Positions 1-8,437 of a DNA stretch of 64,000 bases are shown in pieces (the first letter of the stretch is position 1; each line of letters begins with the position of its first letter). A model generated the notes under the pieces. That model was not told where the DNA came from. It saw nothing but the letters and a program-made list of their open reading frames with translations, and did no database searches. Source of the DNA: Litorivita sp040371945 (GTDB lineage: Bacteria > Pseudomonadota > Alphaproteobacteria > Rhodobacterales > Rhodobacteraceae); assembly GCF_040371945.1 (NCBI RefSeq), contig NZ_BAABWS010000001.1, positions 868,001 through 932,000 of the forward strand, given 5' to 3'. Position numbers and translations under genes: made by a program.

Positions 1-1
1 G

Positions 2-121
2 CCCGCGCAGCTTGGCGGGCAAATCGGCGGCAGCAATACGCGCCCGACATCGGTGCGCGCACGCCGCTCTTTTGCGCCATCACGCGCCGCTAATCAACCC
101 GCAAGGCTGAGGCAGACTTAA
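2..121 (+). CDS. Possible C-terminal end of a gene truncated by the window edge
   Basis: Frame 2 is open from the left edge to a TAA at 119-121 and reads as 39 residues, beginning PAQLGGQIGGSNTRP and ending in an Arg/Ala-rich tail. It could be the last part of a plus-strand protein whose body lies outside the window. I do not recognise the family. The other two plus frames also stay open for part of this stretch, so the call rests only on the plausible look of the peptide. Confidence 0.2.
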   Translation, partial: PAQLGGQIGGSNTRPTSVRARRSFAPSRAANQPARLRQT

Positions 122-308
122 CGCTTGAGCCGCGCCCGCCGCAGGGCTGCAAACGGCCAATTTCGACGCCCCTACGACAAGCGCCGCGCCGATGCATGAC
201 CCCTGCGCCAAAAATTATTGCCAGCGTCATGAAACTTTTTGCCCAGCGAAGGCGTTACTTATGCAACAGCGCCCCAAACGGGCGCGCCGCAACACGAAAG
301 GAAACAGC

Positions 309-386
309 ATGTCTTCCGCGACCGTCACGATCTTTACCGGATTTGCCTTGGGCCTCGGCGCCTCTGCTTTGGTGCTTTTGACCTGA
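309..386 (+). CDS. Possible 25-residue hydrophobic small protein
   Basis: A 25-codon frame starts at an ATG eight bases after an AAAGGAAA Shine-Dalgarno-like run and ends at TGA 384-386. After a few polar residues the peptide is almost entirely hydrophobic or small (TIFTGFALGLGASALVLL), as expected of a single membrane-spanning segment. A strong plus-strand terminator follows about 90 bases later, which suggests that a short plus-strand transcript is made here. No family is recognised. The ribosome site, membrane-like sequence and terminator support it; its tiny size counts against it. Confidence 0.35.
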   Translation: MSSATVTIFTGFALGLGASALVLLT

Positions 387-476
387 TGCTTTTTACCTAA
401 TGCCGTTGCCTGCGCGGGGATGATGTGCGGGCCTGTCCCGTCCCGACCACATCGCGTATATCCCCCGCGCCTGTCA

Positions 477-517
477 CGCCGCAGCCCGCCATCCCTCGGT
501 GCTGCGGCGTTTTTTTT
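477..517 (+). terminator. Rho-independent terminator
   Basis: CGCCGCAGC at 477-485 pairs perfectly with GCTGCGGCG at 501-509 around a 15-base loop, followed directly by eight T at 510-517. It ends a plus-strand transcript, the best candidate being the one carrying the 25-codon frame upstream. There is no T tract in the minus orientation, so it does not serve the MOSC gene that ends at 528. Confidence 0.75.
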
Positions 518-527
518 GGCGGATCGG

Positions 528-1136
528 CTATTTTGACGCCCCTGCCCGCGCCGCCTCAAGATGAGGCCAGACCGGTTGATCGGGGATATGCAAGCGCATC
601 TCGTCGCCTACGCTCAAAGCGCCCTCCGCCTCGACCCAAGCCGTCACCCCGCGCCGCCGCTGGGCTGCGGCTTTGAAGGCTTTGCCCTTGCCAGGATAGA
701 TCGCCTCGATCTCTTTGGCCGGGAGCATACAGGGGCGGTTTTCCATATCCACCACAAGCGTCGCCCCAGAAGGCGCCTGCAACCGCGACGAGGGCGGCAG
801 GCTGGTCAAATCGGGCAACCCGTCAAGGCAGATCGAGGCGCCAAGCCATGCCGGATCAAGCCGCTCCACCCCCATCGCGTCGGCGATCATCGCCAAATCC
901 TGCGCCGAGACGACCGAGAATTGCCGCACATTCGCGATCACCGTATTGCGCGGATATTGCGACAGAACGCGGCTGCACGACAGGCGCGTGACCCCGCCAT
1001 GGGCTTCGCCCTCGATACCGCCAAAGACGATCTGCGCCGCCTGCAAGCTTTCGGATTTGAGGGCGGCGTCGCGGTTCGCCACACGGCCAAGCCATGTGAT
1101 GCGGGCGGTAAAATCGGTCGGCAGTAGCGCGGGCAT
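528..1136 (-). CDS. MOSC-domain protein
   Basis: This 202-residue protein is a stand-alone MOSC (molybdenum cofactor sulfurase C-terminal) domain, a fold used by proteins that carry sulfur on a conserved cysteine or handle the molybdenum cofactor. Visible family features are the VRQFSVVSAQDLAMIADAMGV stretch near the middle, the cysteine in NRPC (about residue 138) and the C-terminal RRGVTAWVEAEGALSVGDEM segment. The start is placed at the second ATG (1136) because AAAGGA lies at good distance from it; an ATG nine bases upstream overlaps that site. It lies downstream of tam on the same strand. Its substrate cannot be read from the sequence. Confidence 0.8.
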   Translation of the reverse strand: MPALLPTDFTARITWLGRVANRDAALKSESLQAAQIVFGGIEGEAHGGVTRLSCSRVLSQYPRNTVIANVRQFSVVSAQDLAMIADAMGVERLDPAWLGASICLDGLPDLTSLPPSSRLQAPSGATLVVDMENRPCMLPAKEIEAIYPGKGKAFKAAAQRRRGVTAWVEAEGALSVGDEMRLHIPDQPVWPHLEAARAGASK

Positions 1137-1267
1137 GAGCAGCATCCTTTATATCAAAACGAAGGGATGGGCTCACGCTAACCCAGCGGCGCAGCGCAGG
1201 CCAATCACCATCTTTGATGGCCTCTATGACAGATCGTAAATGCGGGCCAAATATGAGGGGGCTAAGG

Positions 1268-2047
1268 TCACACCGTCAGGGTGAAAAACAACCGTTTGAA
1301 CGGGAAAAGCACCCGCCCCTGCGCATCGGCGGGATAGATTTTCGCCGCAGCGGCCTCATAGCTTTGGATCAGATGCGCGCGCTCGGCATCCTCCAGCGCA
1401 TCAAGCAGCGGTTTGGCAAAGGTGCTTTCGGTAAAGCGGCGTACGGGATGGCCGTCATCGCTGTTGGGCAAAAGCTGGTAATAGTCGGTTTCCCAAAGCG
1501 TCAGATCGCCCAAGGGTTCAAGCATATGGTAATATTGCGCAGGCTCCAAAGCGCGCGGTCCGGCCTCGAGATCGACGCGGCCCGCGAAATGCTCGCCCAT
1601 TAGCGAGGTCCACAGGCGGTGCGAGGGCGCGTTGTTTTGATGCGGGATTTGCACCGCCAATGTGCCGCCCTTGGCCAAGCTGCCCGCCAGACGCGGCATC
1701 ACCTGCGCATGATCCGCGACCCAATGCAGCGCCGCATTGGAGAAGATCAGCGCGGGGGGCGCATCGGGCGCCCATGTCGCCATATCGGCTTGGCTCAAAC
1801 CTTCATAGGCACCGGTCTGCTCGGCTTGCGACAGCATCGCAGGCGACAGGTCCACCCCGCAGATACGCGCCCCGAACCGCGCCCGCAGCGCATCCCCCGC
1901 CGCCCCCGCACCGCAGCCCAGATCAACAACCGTGCCTTGCGGCACCTGCCCGACAGCCGCGATCAAATCCAGCGCAGGGCGCAAACGCAAATCCCGGAAC
2001 CTGTTATAGGCCCCGGGATTCCAGTCGTTATTCGCAGATCCGCTCAT
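1268..2047 (-). CDS. tam: Trans-aconitate 2-methyltransferase-type SAM methyltransferase
   Basis: A 259-residue class I methyltransferase. The N-terminal DWNPGAYNRFRDLRLRPALDL segment, the SAM-binding VVDLGCGAG motif (about residues 41-49), GVDLSPAM, the FSNAALHW segment and the late YYQLLP stretch all match Tam, which methylates trans-aconitate, a spontaneous aconitate isomer that inhibits aconitase. Length is close to the E. coli enzyme (about 252). Its ATG overlaps the TGA of ftsH by one base, so translation is probably coupled to ftsH. Substrate assignment is by family resemblance; a related cytosolic methyltransferase is possible. Confidence 0.85.
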   Translation of the reverse strand: MSGSANNDWNPGAYNRFRDLRLRPALDLIAAVGQVPQGTVVDLGCGAGAAGDALRARFGARICGVDLSPAMLSQAEQTGAYEGLSQADMATWAPDAPPALIFSNAALHWVADHAQVMPRLAGSLAKGGTLAVQIPHQNNAPSHRLWTSLMGEHFAGRVDLEAGPRALEPAQYYHMLEPLGDLTLWETDYYQLLPNSDDGHPVRRFTESTFAKPLLDALEDAERAHLIQSYEAAAAKIYPADAQGRVLFPFKRLFFTLTV

Positions 2048-3966
2048 CAGGCCGGATCGGGCTCCAGATCGCCGGAGGGCGGCGTCGCCTTGGGTTTGGA
2101 TTTGGTCTTCGGGATCGCGGTGACCGAAGGCGCATTGCCGCTGTCATCCTCGTCCGAGCCTTTGTGCGGCGGCTCGCCGCGCACAACGCGCTCGATCTCT
2201 TCGCCGGTCAGGGTTTCGTATTCCAAAAGCCCCTGCGCCAAACGCTCCCATTCGTCCTTCTTCTCGTTCAGGATGCGGCAGGCTTCGTCGTAAGCCTCGT
2301 CGATCATGCGTTTGACCTCTTCCTCGATCAGCTCTTTCGTCGCTGCCGAGATCGAGAAACCGCCCGCACCATTGCCGCTATATCCTTCGTGGGCCTGCTC
2401 GTAATCGACGTTGCCAACCTTATCCGACATGCCCCAACGCAAGACCATGGCACGCGCGAGGCTGCTGGCTTGTTGAATATCGCCCGCCGGACCGTTCGAC
2501 ACGTCACCCTCGCCATATTTGAGGATTTCGGCGGCCTTACCGGCCATGGTCATCGCCAGCTTTTGCTCGCATTCCGATTTGTGCCAGTTCAACCGGTCGA
2601 TCTCGGGCAAGGACACAACCATGCCCAAAGCGCCGCCGCGCGGGATGATCGTCGCCTTATAAACCGGATCGCATTTGGGCAAAGCCAGACCCACAATCGC
2701 ATGGCCCGCTTCGTGATAGGCGGTCTTTTCCTTTTGATCGGCGGTCAACACCATCGAGCGGCGCTCGGCCCCCATCATCACCTTGTCCTTGGCGTTTTCA
2801 AAATCCACCATGGTGACAAAACGGCGACCCACACGCGCGGCCATCAAGGCCGCCTCGTTCACAAGGTTGGCCAGATCGGCACCGGAAAATCCGGGAGAGC
2901 CGCGCGCAATCAGGCGCAGGTCCACATCAGGGCCAAGCGGCGTTTTGCGCGCATGGACCGACAGGATCTTCTCGCGCCCCTTGATATCAGGGTTGGGCAC
3001 CGTGACCTGACGGTCAAACCGGCCCGGACGCAGCAACGCAGGGTCGAGCACATCGCGGCGGTTGGTCGCCGCCAGAATGATCACGCCTTCATTGGCCTCG
3101 AACCCGTCCATTTCGACCAGCAACTGGTTGAGCGTTTGTTCGCGTTCGTCATTGCCGCCGCCATATCCGGCGCCGCGGTGGCGGCCAACGGCGTCAATTT
3201 CATCGATAAAGACGATGCAAGGCGCGTTTTTCTTGGCCTGCTCGAACATATCGCGCACACGGCTTGCACCAACGCCGACGAACATCTCGACGAAATCCGA
3301 GCCGGAAATCGTAAAGAAGGGCACGCCCGCCTCGCCCGCAATGGCCCGCGCCAAAAGGGTTTTACCGGTGCCCGGAGGGCCGACAAGCAAAGCGCCTTTG
3401 GGGATCGTGCCGCCAAGGCGCGAATATTTTTGCGGATTGCGCAGGAATTCGACGATCTCTTCCAATTCTTCCTTGGCCTCGTCGATACCGGCCACATCAT
3501 CAAAGGTCACGCGGCCCGATTTCTCGGTCAGCATCTTGGCCTTGGATTTGCCAAAGCCCATCGCCCCGCCTTTGCCGCCGCCCTGCATCCGGTTCATGAA
3601 ATAGATCCAGACCCCGATCAGCAAAAGGAACGGCAGGATCGACAAAAGGAAGGCTTGAAAGGTCGATTGCTCTTGGCTTTTCGCCGTGACCGTCACGTTT
3701 TTCGCCAGCAATTTATCAGCAACATCAGTGCCTTCGGGCACGATGGTGACGTAATCGGAATTGTCCGATCCGGTCCATCGGACCTGCTCGCCGTCGATCA
3801 CCGCGCGGGCGACATTGCCGCTGTCCAAAGCGGTCACAAATTCGGAATAGCCCTTCTCGCGGCTCTGCAATGTATTGCCCGACCCGCTAAACAGGTTGAA
3901 CAGTGCCAATATCAGCAAGAACAGGACCAACCAGAAGGCGATATTTTTCGCGTTGCCCAACGACAC
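2047..3966 (-). CDS. ftsH: ATP-dependent zinc metalloprotease FtsH
   Basis: Membrane-anchored AAA+ protease of 639 residues that degrades damaged membrane proteins and unstable regulators. Two membrane segments (about 8-26 and 103-125) flank a periplasmic domain. They are followed by the AAA module with Walker A GPPGTGKT (about 196-203) and Walker B IVFIDEID (about 251-258), the LLRPGRFDR region of homology, and the zinc site HEAGH (about 418-422). The C-terminus is a charged, Pro/Lys-rich tail. Length is normal for the family. It lies downstream of tilS after a 224-base gap, so it may have its own promoter; I could not identify a heat-shock promoter with confidence. Confidence 0.98.
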   Translation of the reverse strand: MSLGNAKNIAFWLVLFLLILALFNLFSGSGNTLQSREKGYSEFVTALDSGNVARAVIDGEQVRWTGSDNSDYVTIVPEGTDVADKLLAKNVTVTAKSQEQSTFQAFLLSILPFLLLIGVWIYFMNRMQGGGKGGAMGFGKSKAKMLTEKSGRVTFDDVAGIDEAKEELEEIVEFLRNPQKYSRLGGTIPKGALLVGPPGTGKTLLARAIAGEAGVPFFTISGSDFVEMFVGVGASRVRDMFEQAKKNAPCIVFIDEIDAVGRHRGAGYGGGNDEREQTLNQLLVEMDGFEANEGVIILAATNRRDVLDPALLRPGRFDRQVTVPNPDIKGREKILSVHARKTPLGPDVDLRLIARGSPGFSGADLANLVNEAALMAARVGRRFVTMVDFENAKDKVMMGAERRSMVLTADQKEKTAYHEAGHAIVGLALPKCDPVYKATIIPRGGALGMVVSLPEIDRLNWHKSECEQKLAMTMAGKAAEILKYGEGDVSNGPAGDIQQASSLARAMVLRWGMSDKVGNVDYEQAHEGYSGNGAGGFSISAATKELIEEEVKRMIDEAYDEACRILNEKKDEWERLAQGLLEYETLTGEEIERVVRGEPPHKGSDEDDSGNAPSVTAIPKTKSKPKATPPSGDLEPDPA

Positions 3967-4190
3967 TCTCCTCAGAAATCTCTCAGCCCTGCGCCTATCA
4001 CATGGGGCTTGGATGATAAATAGAGATCATCGCGCCATCTTCAATGCGCTGCGCGGTTGGCCGCGGCAATTTACCCCTCAATGGGCCTCAATCTGCCATC
4101 AGTAGAGCGCCCAGAGGGTTAACCAATGATGAATCTGCGGCGGCGGGGCACAAATAGTCCGGATGCGGGTCTTGCGAAGGCGCGCGCGGA

Positions 4191-5528
4191 TTAGTCGAGA
4201 AATCCGCCAAAGTAGGCTTCGGCATCACGGCAAAGCGTGGCCGCCCATCCCTCGGGGCAGCCCGCCAAGGGCGCCGAGACAAGCTGCGCCCCGCGCCAAA
4301 CGGCGGGGGTTGCCGCCAGACTGGCGCTCGGGCGCGCCGGAGCGGGCGGCACCTCGCGCCCTGCGGCTTGCGCTTCGATTTCGGCCCGCGCGCGGCAGGC
4401 ACGGCACTCGGCCGCGCCCTGCTCGCCCAAGGCGCGCAAGGACAGCCCCTCGCCCGATACGCCATCAGGCAGATGCAATTCCCACCGCCCGTCCCAAAGC
4501 GCACGCCCCGCGCCGTCAAAGCCCGCCTCAAGATGCGCGACCGCTTGGTATTCGCGAAAAACCCTGATTTCATCACCACTTGGCACGATCTGGCAGCCGT
4601 GGAGCGTCATCGCCGTGCCGCCGCGCAGCGCCTCAAGCAGCAGCGTCAAACCCGATCCGCGCGGGCCGTATTCCGCCCCCGAAACCCACCGCAGCGCCTC
4701 TTGCAACACCCGCCGCGCCACCTCGGCGGGCAGGGTGCGAAAGCCGCGCCGCGAGATCACAACCGTATCGGCATCGATGCGCACATTGGTGCGCGCCGCC
4801 ATGAAACATTGCCATCCCAGCGCCTCGCGCACGCTGGCCATATTTTGCGCCACGGTGCACAAAGCTTCCACGCTCAGCCCCGCTTCGCCCGCCGCCAGAG
4901 AGGCGCGCAGCCGCACCCGCGCATAGGCCGGATTGTCATTGCTGGGGTCCTCGACCCAAGCCACACCGCGCCGCTCCAGATGCGCGCGCAGCGCCGCGCG
5001 GCGCACCGCCAGCAAGGGCCGCAGCAAGGTCACAGGCCCCATCCGGCGGCGCGGCGACATCGCCGAAAGCCCGTCCACCCCCGCCGCGCGGCCAAGGCGC
5101 ATCAAAACGGTTTCGGCCTGATCATCCGCCGTATGGCCCAATGCGATATGCCCGATGCCGTGCTGCGCCGCCCATGCCGACATCAATTCATAACGCGCCC
5201 GCCGCGCGCGGTCTTGCAGATTGCCCTTGCCGTCCCATGAGGTCCAATCGACGATATCATGCGCCACGCCCAAATCCGCCGCCATCTGCCCCACCGCGCG
5301 GGCCTCGTCTAGCGCTTCGGGGCGCAGGCCGTGGTTGACGGTCACCGCGCGCAGGGCGATGCGCCGCCCGTGGGCGCTCTCGTCATTGGCAAAATCATGC
5401 AAAAGATGCAGCAAGGCCGCGCTGTCGGATCCGCCCGAGACCGCCACGCCAATGATCGACGGCGGGCGCGGCTGCAAGGCAGATCGCACCCGCTCGACGA
5501 GGAGCTGGTCCGTGCCCGTCAAGGACAC
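4191..5528 (-). CDS. tilS: tRNA(Ile)-lysidine synthetase TilS
   Basis: The 445-residue cytosolic enzyme that converts C34 of the CAU-anticodon isoleucine tRNA to lysidine using ATP and lysine, so that AUA is read as Ile and not Met. The PP-loop ATP-pyrophosphatase signature SGGSDSAALLHLL lies at about residues 30-42, and LGHTADDQAETVLMRLGRAAGVDGL marks the conserved catalytic region. The C-terminal third is Ala/Gly/Pro-rich and less conserved. Its start overlaps the end of cpoB by ten bases, tying this essential gene to the Tol-Pal operon. This order (pal-cpoB-tilS-ftsH) is common in alphaproteobacteria. Confidence 0.97.
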   Translation of the reverse strand: MSLTGTDQLLVERVRSALQPRPPSIIGVAVSGGSDSAALLHLLHDFANDESAHGRRIALRAVTVNHGLRPEALDEARAVGQMAADLGVAHDIVDWTSWDGKGNLQDRARRARYELMSAWAAQHGIGHIALGHTADDQAETVLMRLGRAAGVDGLSAMSPRRRMGPVTLLRPLLAVRRAALRAHLERRGVAWVEDPSNDNPAYARVRLRASLAAGEAGLSVEALCTVAQNMASVREALGWQCFMAARTNVRIDADTVVISRRGFRTLPAEVARRVLQEALRWVSGAEYGPRGSGLTLLLEALRGGTAMTLHGCQIVPSGDEIRVFREYQAVAHLEAGFDGAGRALWDGRWELHLPDGVSGEGLSLRALGEQGAAECRACRARAEIEAQAAGREVPPAPARPSASLAATPAVWRGAQLVSAPLAGCPEGWAATLCRDAEAYFGGFLD

Positions 5529-6373
5529 CCCAGATTGCGCATGCTCGATTGCGCCTCAAGCACGCTGGGCGCATTCGGGAACCGCAGGCCGACCTCGGAG
5601 AGGGTCACGCAGGCCTCTTGGGTTTGCCCCAAACGGCCCAAGGTGCGGCCCAACCGGAACAGAGCATCGGGCGCATCTGCGCCTTCAGGCGCGGCAGAAA
5701 ACGCCGCCAGATAGGCCCGCGCCGCGCCGGTCAGATCGTCATTACCCTCGCGCGCCTCGCCCAAAAGGACCTGCGCTTTGAGGCCGAGCGGCCCGCCCGA
5801 ATAGGCCTCGCCAAAGGCGGTGAAAAGCTCGGCCGCCTTGGCAAAATCACCCTCCGCCAAAGCCGCCTCGGCGCGCTCGAAATCGGCCACTTCGCCGACC
5901 GCCATCTGCGCGCCCTCATCAACCGTGGCATCGCCCGACCCGCCCGTATCCACGACCGGAGCTTCGGGCAAGGCGCCGCCCAATGTGGTGGTCTCGCCCA
6001 ATTTGCTCACATCGCCGCCCTCAAGCTCGACCAAGCGAAATTCGAGATCGCCAATGCGGTTGGTGCCATCCTTGACCACCGAATTGATGCGAAATTCCAA
6101 CTCCTCGGTCTTGCCGGTCAGGCGCTGCACCTCGGCCTCGATCGCATCGACCCGCTCCAACACACCGCTGCCCGACAGCGCGGTGCCGGCGGTGCCCGTG
6201 GTGCTCAACTCGCGCTTGAGTTTTTGCATCTCCACATGCAGAACCGTGAGCTCTTGGCGAATATCGGCAAGGGTTTGCGGGTCTGCCTGCTGTGCGATGA
6301 TCGCCGAGGGTGAGGAGAAGGCCACAGCCGCCCCCAACATCAAAGCAGCGACACGGCCAAAACAACGGGTCAT
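5519..6373 (-). CDS. cpoB: Tol-Pal system coordinator CpoB (YbgF)
   Basis: A 284-residue periplasmic protein. The N-terminus is a cleavable signal peptide (hydrophobic core ALMLGAAVAFSSPSAIIAQQ). It is followed by a coiled coil at about residues 30-100 with heptad-like Leu/Val spacing, a low-complexity linker with GGDVSKLGETTTLGG, and C-terminal tetratricopeptide repeats (YLAAFSAAPEGADAPDALFRLGRTLGRLG). In E. coli the homologue links Tol-Pal energy state to septal peptidoglycan synthesis by PBP1B. It follows pal after 13 bases and overlaps tilS. Confidence 0.93.
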   Translation of the reverse strand: MTRCFGRVAALMLGAAVAFSSPSAIIAQQADPQTLADIRQELTVLHVEMQKLKRELSTTGTAGTALSGSGVLERVDAIEAEVQRLTGKTEELEFRINSVVKDGTNRIGDLEFRLVELEGGDVSKLGETTTLGGALPEAPVVDTGGSGDATVDEGAQMAVGEVADFERAEAALAEGDFAKAAELFTAFGEAYSGGPLGLKAQVLLGEAREGNDDLTGAARAYLAAFSAAPEGADAPDALFRLGRTLGRLGQTQEACVTLSEVGLRFPNAPSVLEAQSSMRNLGCP

Positions 6374-6386
6374 ACGCGCAGGCCTC

Positions 6387-6908
6387 TTAGCTCGACAGGC
6401 CGGACGACAGGATCGTCACGGCGCGGCGGTTCTTGGCATAGCAGGACTCGGCGCTGCAAATCTCGATCGGGCGCTCCTTGCCGTAAGACAAAACCTTGAG
6501 CCGCGCGTTGGAAACCCCTTTGGAGACGAGATAGGCGCGCACCGCTTCGGCCCGTTTGGCCCCCAATCCAAGGTTATATTCGCGGGTGCCTTGCTCGTCC
6601 GCATGGCCCTCGATAACGGCAACGTAATCGACGTTTGACGCAAGCCACGCGGCCTGCCCGTCCAAGGTCACGCGCGCGCCCGCGTTCAGGGTCGATTGGT
6701 CCACCTCGAACAACACGCGGTCGCCAACGGTTTGCTGGAAATACAGCGGCGAGGTCGGATCGGAGGCCGAACCGGCCATGGCCGCGCTATTGGCGCTGCC
6801 CGCGCCGTTCAAATCGACCGTGTCACCGCCGCCAAACCGGTTGGGATTGGTGCAGGCGGCCAAGGAAAGCCCCGCCGTCAGGAGAAGCGCTTTGCTCAGG
6901 AATGTCAT
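6387..6908 (-). CDS. pal: Peptidoglycan-associated lipoprotein Pal
   Basis: Outer-membrane lipoprotein of 173 residues that anchors the outer membrane to peptidoglycan and receives the Tol force signal. The signal peptide ends in the lipobox LAAC (Cys about residue 18). The C-terminal OmpA-like domain contains EGHADEQGTREYNLGLGAKRA, whose Asp and Arg contact diaminopimelate, and ends with a Cys pair (ICSAESC). The start is set at the ATG at 6908, preceded by GGGGCAAAG; an in-frame ATG five codons earlier would place the ribosome site inside the gene. A 203-base gap with a strong hairpin separates it from tolB. Confidence 0.96.
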   Translation of the reverse strand: MTFLSKALLLTAGLSLAACTNPNRFGGGDTVDLNGAGSANSAAMAGSASDPTSPLYFQQTVGDRVLFEVDQSTLNAGARVTLDGQAAWLASNVDYVAVIEGHADEQGTREYNLGLGAKRAEAVRAYLVSKGVSNARLKVLSYGKERPIEICSAESCYAKNRRAVTILSSGLSS

Positions 6909-7079
6909 GTCTTTGCCCCACATATATGTTCTGCTCTGTCATTGTCGCGGCTTGCCCCACCGGCGCGCCGCCTGTTTTCGTCTGCTTCCGCCGTCTGCGC
7001 CGATCTGCGCCGCGCCGGTTTGTTCTTTTCTACCACATATAGCGGTGCATTCAAAACACAACCTCCGCATATGTGATCT

Positions 7080-7107
7080 GCCCGCGCCTTATTGCAAAGG
7101 CGCGGGC
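7080..7107 (-). other. Perfect hairpin between tolB and pal
   Basis: GCCCGCGCCTT at 7080-7090 pairs with AAGGCGCGGGC at 7097-7107 around a six-base loop, an 11-bp perfect stem just past the tolB stop. There is no T tract in the minus direction, so it is more likely an mRNA-stabilising or processing hairpin than a strong terminator. It could help pal be expressed at a level different from that of tolQRAB. Confidence 0.5.
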
Positions 7108-7111
7108 GAGA

Positions 7112-8437
7112 TTAGTTTTGCAACGGCGACCATGCCGGATCGGAGGCCCCGCCCTCGGTGCGCACGCGTTTGACGTTGCGCCCCGTGATATCGACCGAGT
7201 AAAGGCTCGCCTGCCCGCCCGCGCCTTGGGTTTCGCGGGTGAACATGATCACGCGGCCATTGGGGGCCCATGTCGGACCCTCGTCAAGGAACGAAGCCGT
7301 GAGCAGCCGCTCTTCGGAGCCATCCGTGCGCATCACGCCGATATGGAACCGGCCCTTGCTTTGCTTGGTAAAGGCGATGAGATCGCCGCGCGGCGACCAG
7401 ACCGGTGTGCCATAACGGCCTTGGCCAAAGCTGATGCGTTTGGCCTCGCCGCCGCCCGCGGGCATGATGTAAAGCTGCGGCGCGCCGCTGCGGTCGCTTT
7501 CAAATACGATCTGGCGCCCGTCGGGCGAGAAGCTCGGCGCGGTCTCGATCGAGGGCGCAGAGGTCAGCCGCTGCGCCGCGCCCGAGGCGACATCCATCGC
7601 ATAGATATCGGTATTGCCCCCTTGGGTCAGCGAATAGACCACCGTGCGCCCGTCAGGGGCAAAGCGCGGCGCAAAGCTCATGGTGCCCTCTTGGCTTTCG
7701 AGCGCGCGTTTGCCCACCGAGGCCACATCAAGCACATAGATGCGCGGGAAGCCGCTCTCGTAGCTGGTATAAAGCACACGGTCGCCCGTGGGCGAGAACC
7801 GCGGCGCCAGAACGATAGAGCGGCTGTCGGTCAGATATTGCACATTCGCGCCATCGTAATCCATGATCGCAAGGCGCTTTTTGCGCTCGTTCTTGGGGCC
7901 GCTTTCGGCGACAAACACTACGCGGCTGTCGAAATATCCGCCCTCGCCGGTGATCCGGCTATAGACCGCATCCGCGACCTTATGGGCCATGCGCCGCCAT
8001 CCGTCCTGCGTGCCGACAAATTGCAATCCCGTTCCGATCTCCTGACCGGCAAAGACATCATAGACGCGAAATTTCACCACCAATCTGCCGCCCGCCGCCA
8101 GATCGACAGCGCCGGTGATCAAGGCCTGCGCATTGATCGCCTTCCAGTCGGAAAACTCCACCGGCGAGGCGAAAGAGGTGATCTGGCTGATAAAGGCCTC
8201 TTTGGGCACTTCGCGAAACAGGCCCGTGCCGCTCAGGTCTTCGGCCACAACCCGCGCCAGTTGCGCCGCCATGCCCGCAGCCGCGCTGCTTTCGGCAATG
8301 AAATCGGGCACCGCATAGGGCAAAGGTTCGATCACCCCATCGGTGATCTCGATCTTCAGCGGGCCGTTTTGCGCATGGGCCGCAGGCGCCAGAAACGCGC
8401 CCAAGGCCATCAAACACATCGCAATCAGTCTACTCAT
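7112..8437 (-). CDS. tolB: Tol-Pal system beta-propeller protein TolB
   Basis: Periplasmic protein of 441 residues with a Sec signal peptide (MSRLIAMCLMALGAFLAPAAHA), an N-terminal alpha/beta domain (about 25-170) and a C-terminal six-bladed beta-propeller. The propeller repeats are visible as recurring APRFSPTGDRVLYTS, FAPRFAPDGRTVVYS, TAPSFSPDGRQIVFES and TPVWSPRGDLIAFT units. It binds Pal and is displaced by TolA during envelope constriction. Its ATG overlaps the tolA stop by four bases. Length is typical of the family. Confidence 0.97.
   Translation of the reverse strand: MSRLIAMCLMALGAFLAPAAHAQNGPLKIEITDGVIEPLPYAVPDFIAESSAAAGMAAQLARVVAEDLSGTGLFREVPKEAFISQITSFASPVEFSDWKAINAQALITGAVDLAAGGRLVVKFRVYDVFAGQEIGTGLQFVGTQDGWRRMAHKVADAVYSRITGEGGYFDSRVVFVAESGPKNERKKRLAIMDYDGANVQYLTDSRSIVLAPRFSPTGDRVLYTSYESGFPRIYVLDVASVGKRALESQEGTMSFAPRFAPDGRTVVYSLTQGGNTDIYAMDVASGAAQRLTSAPSIETAPSFSPDGRQIVFESDRSGAPQLYIMPAGGGEAKRISFGQGRYGTPVWSPRGDLIAFTKQSKGRFHIGVMRTDGSEERLLTASFLDEGPTWAPNGRVIMFTRETQGAGGQASLYSVDITGRNVKRVRTEGGASDPAWSPLQN

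Noticed and set aside
1660..4023. A 787-residue plus-strand frame opposite ftsH
   Set aside because: Shadow of ftsH; the translated product is Arg/His-rich without family features, whereas FtsH motifs are intact on the minus strand.
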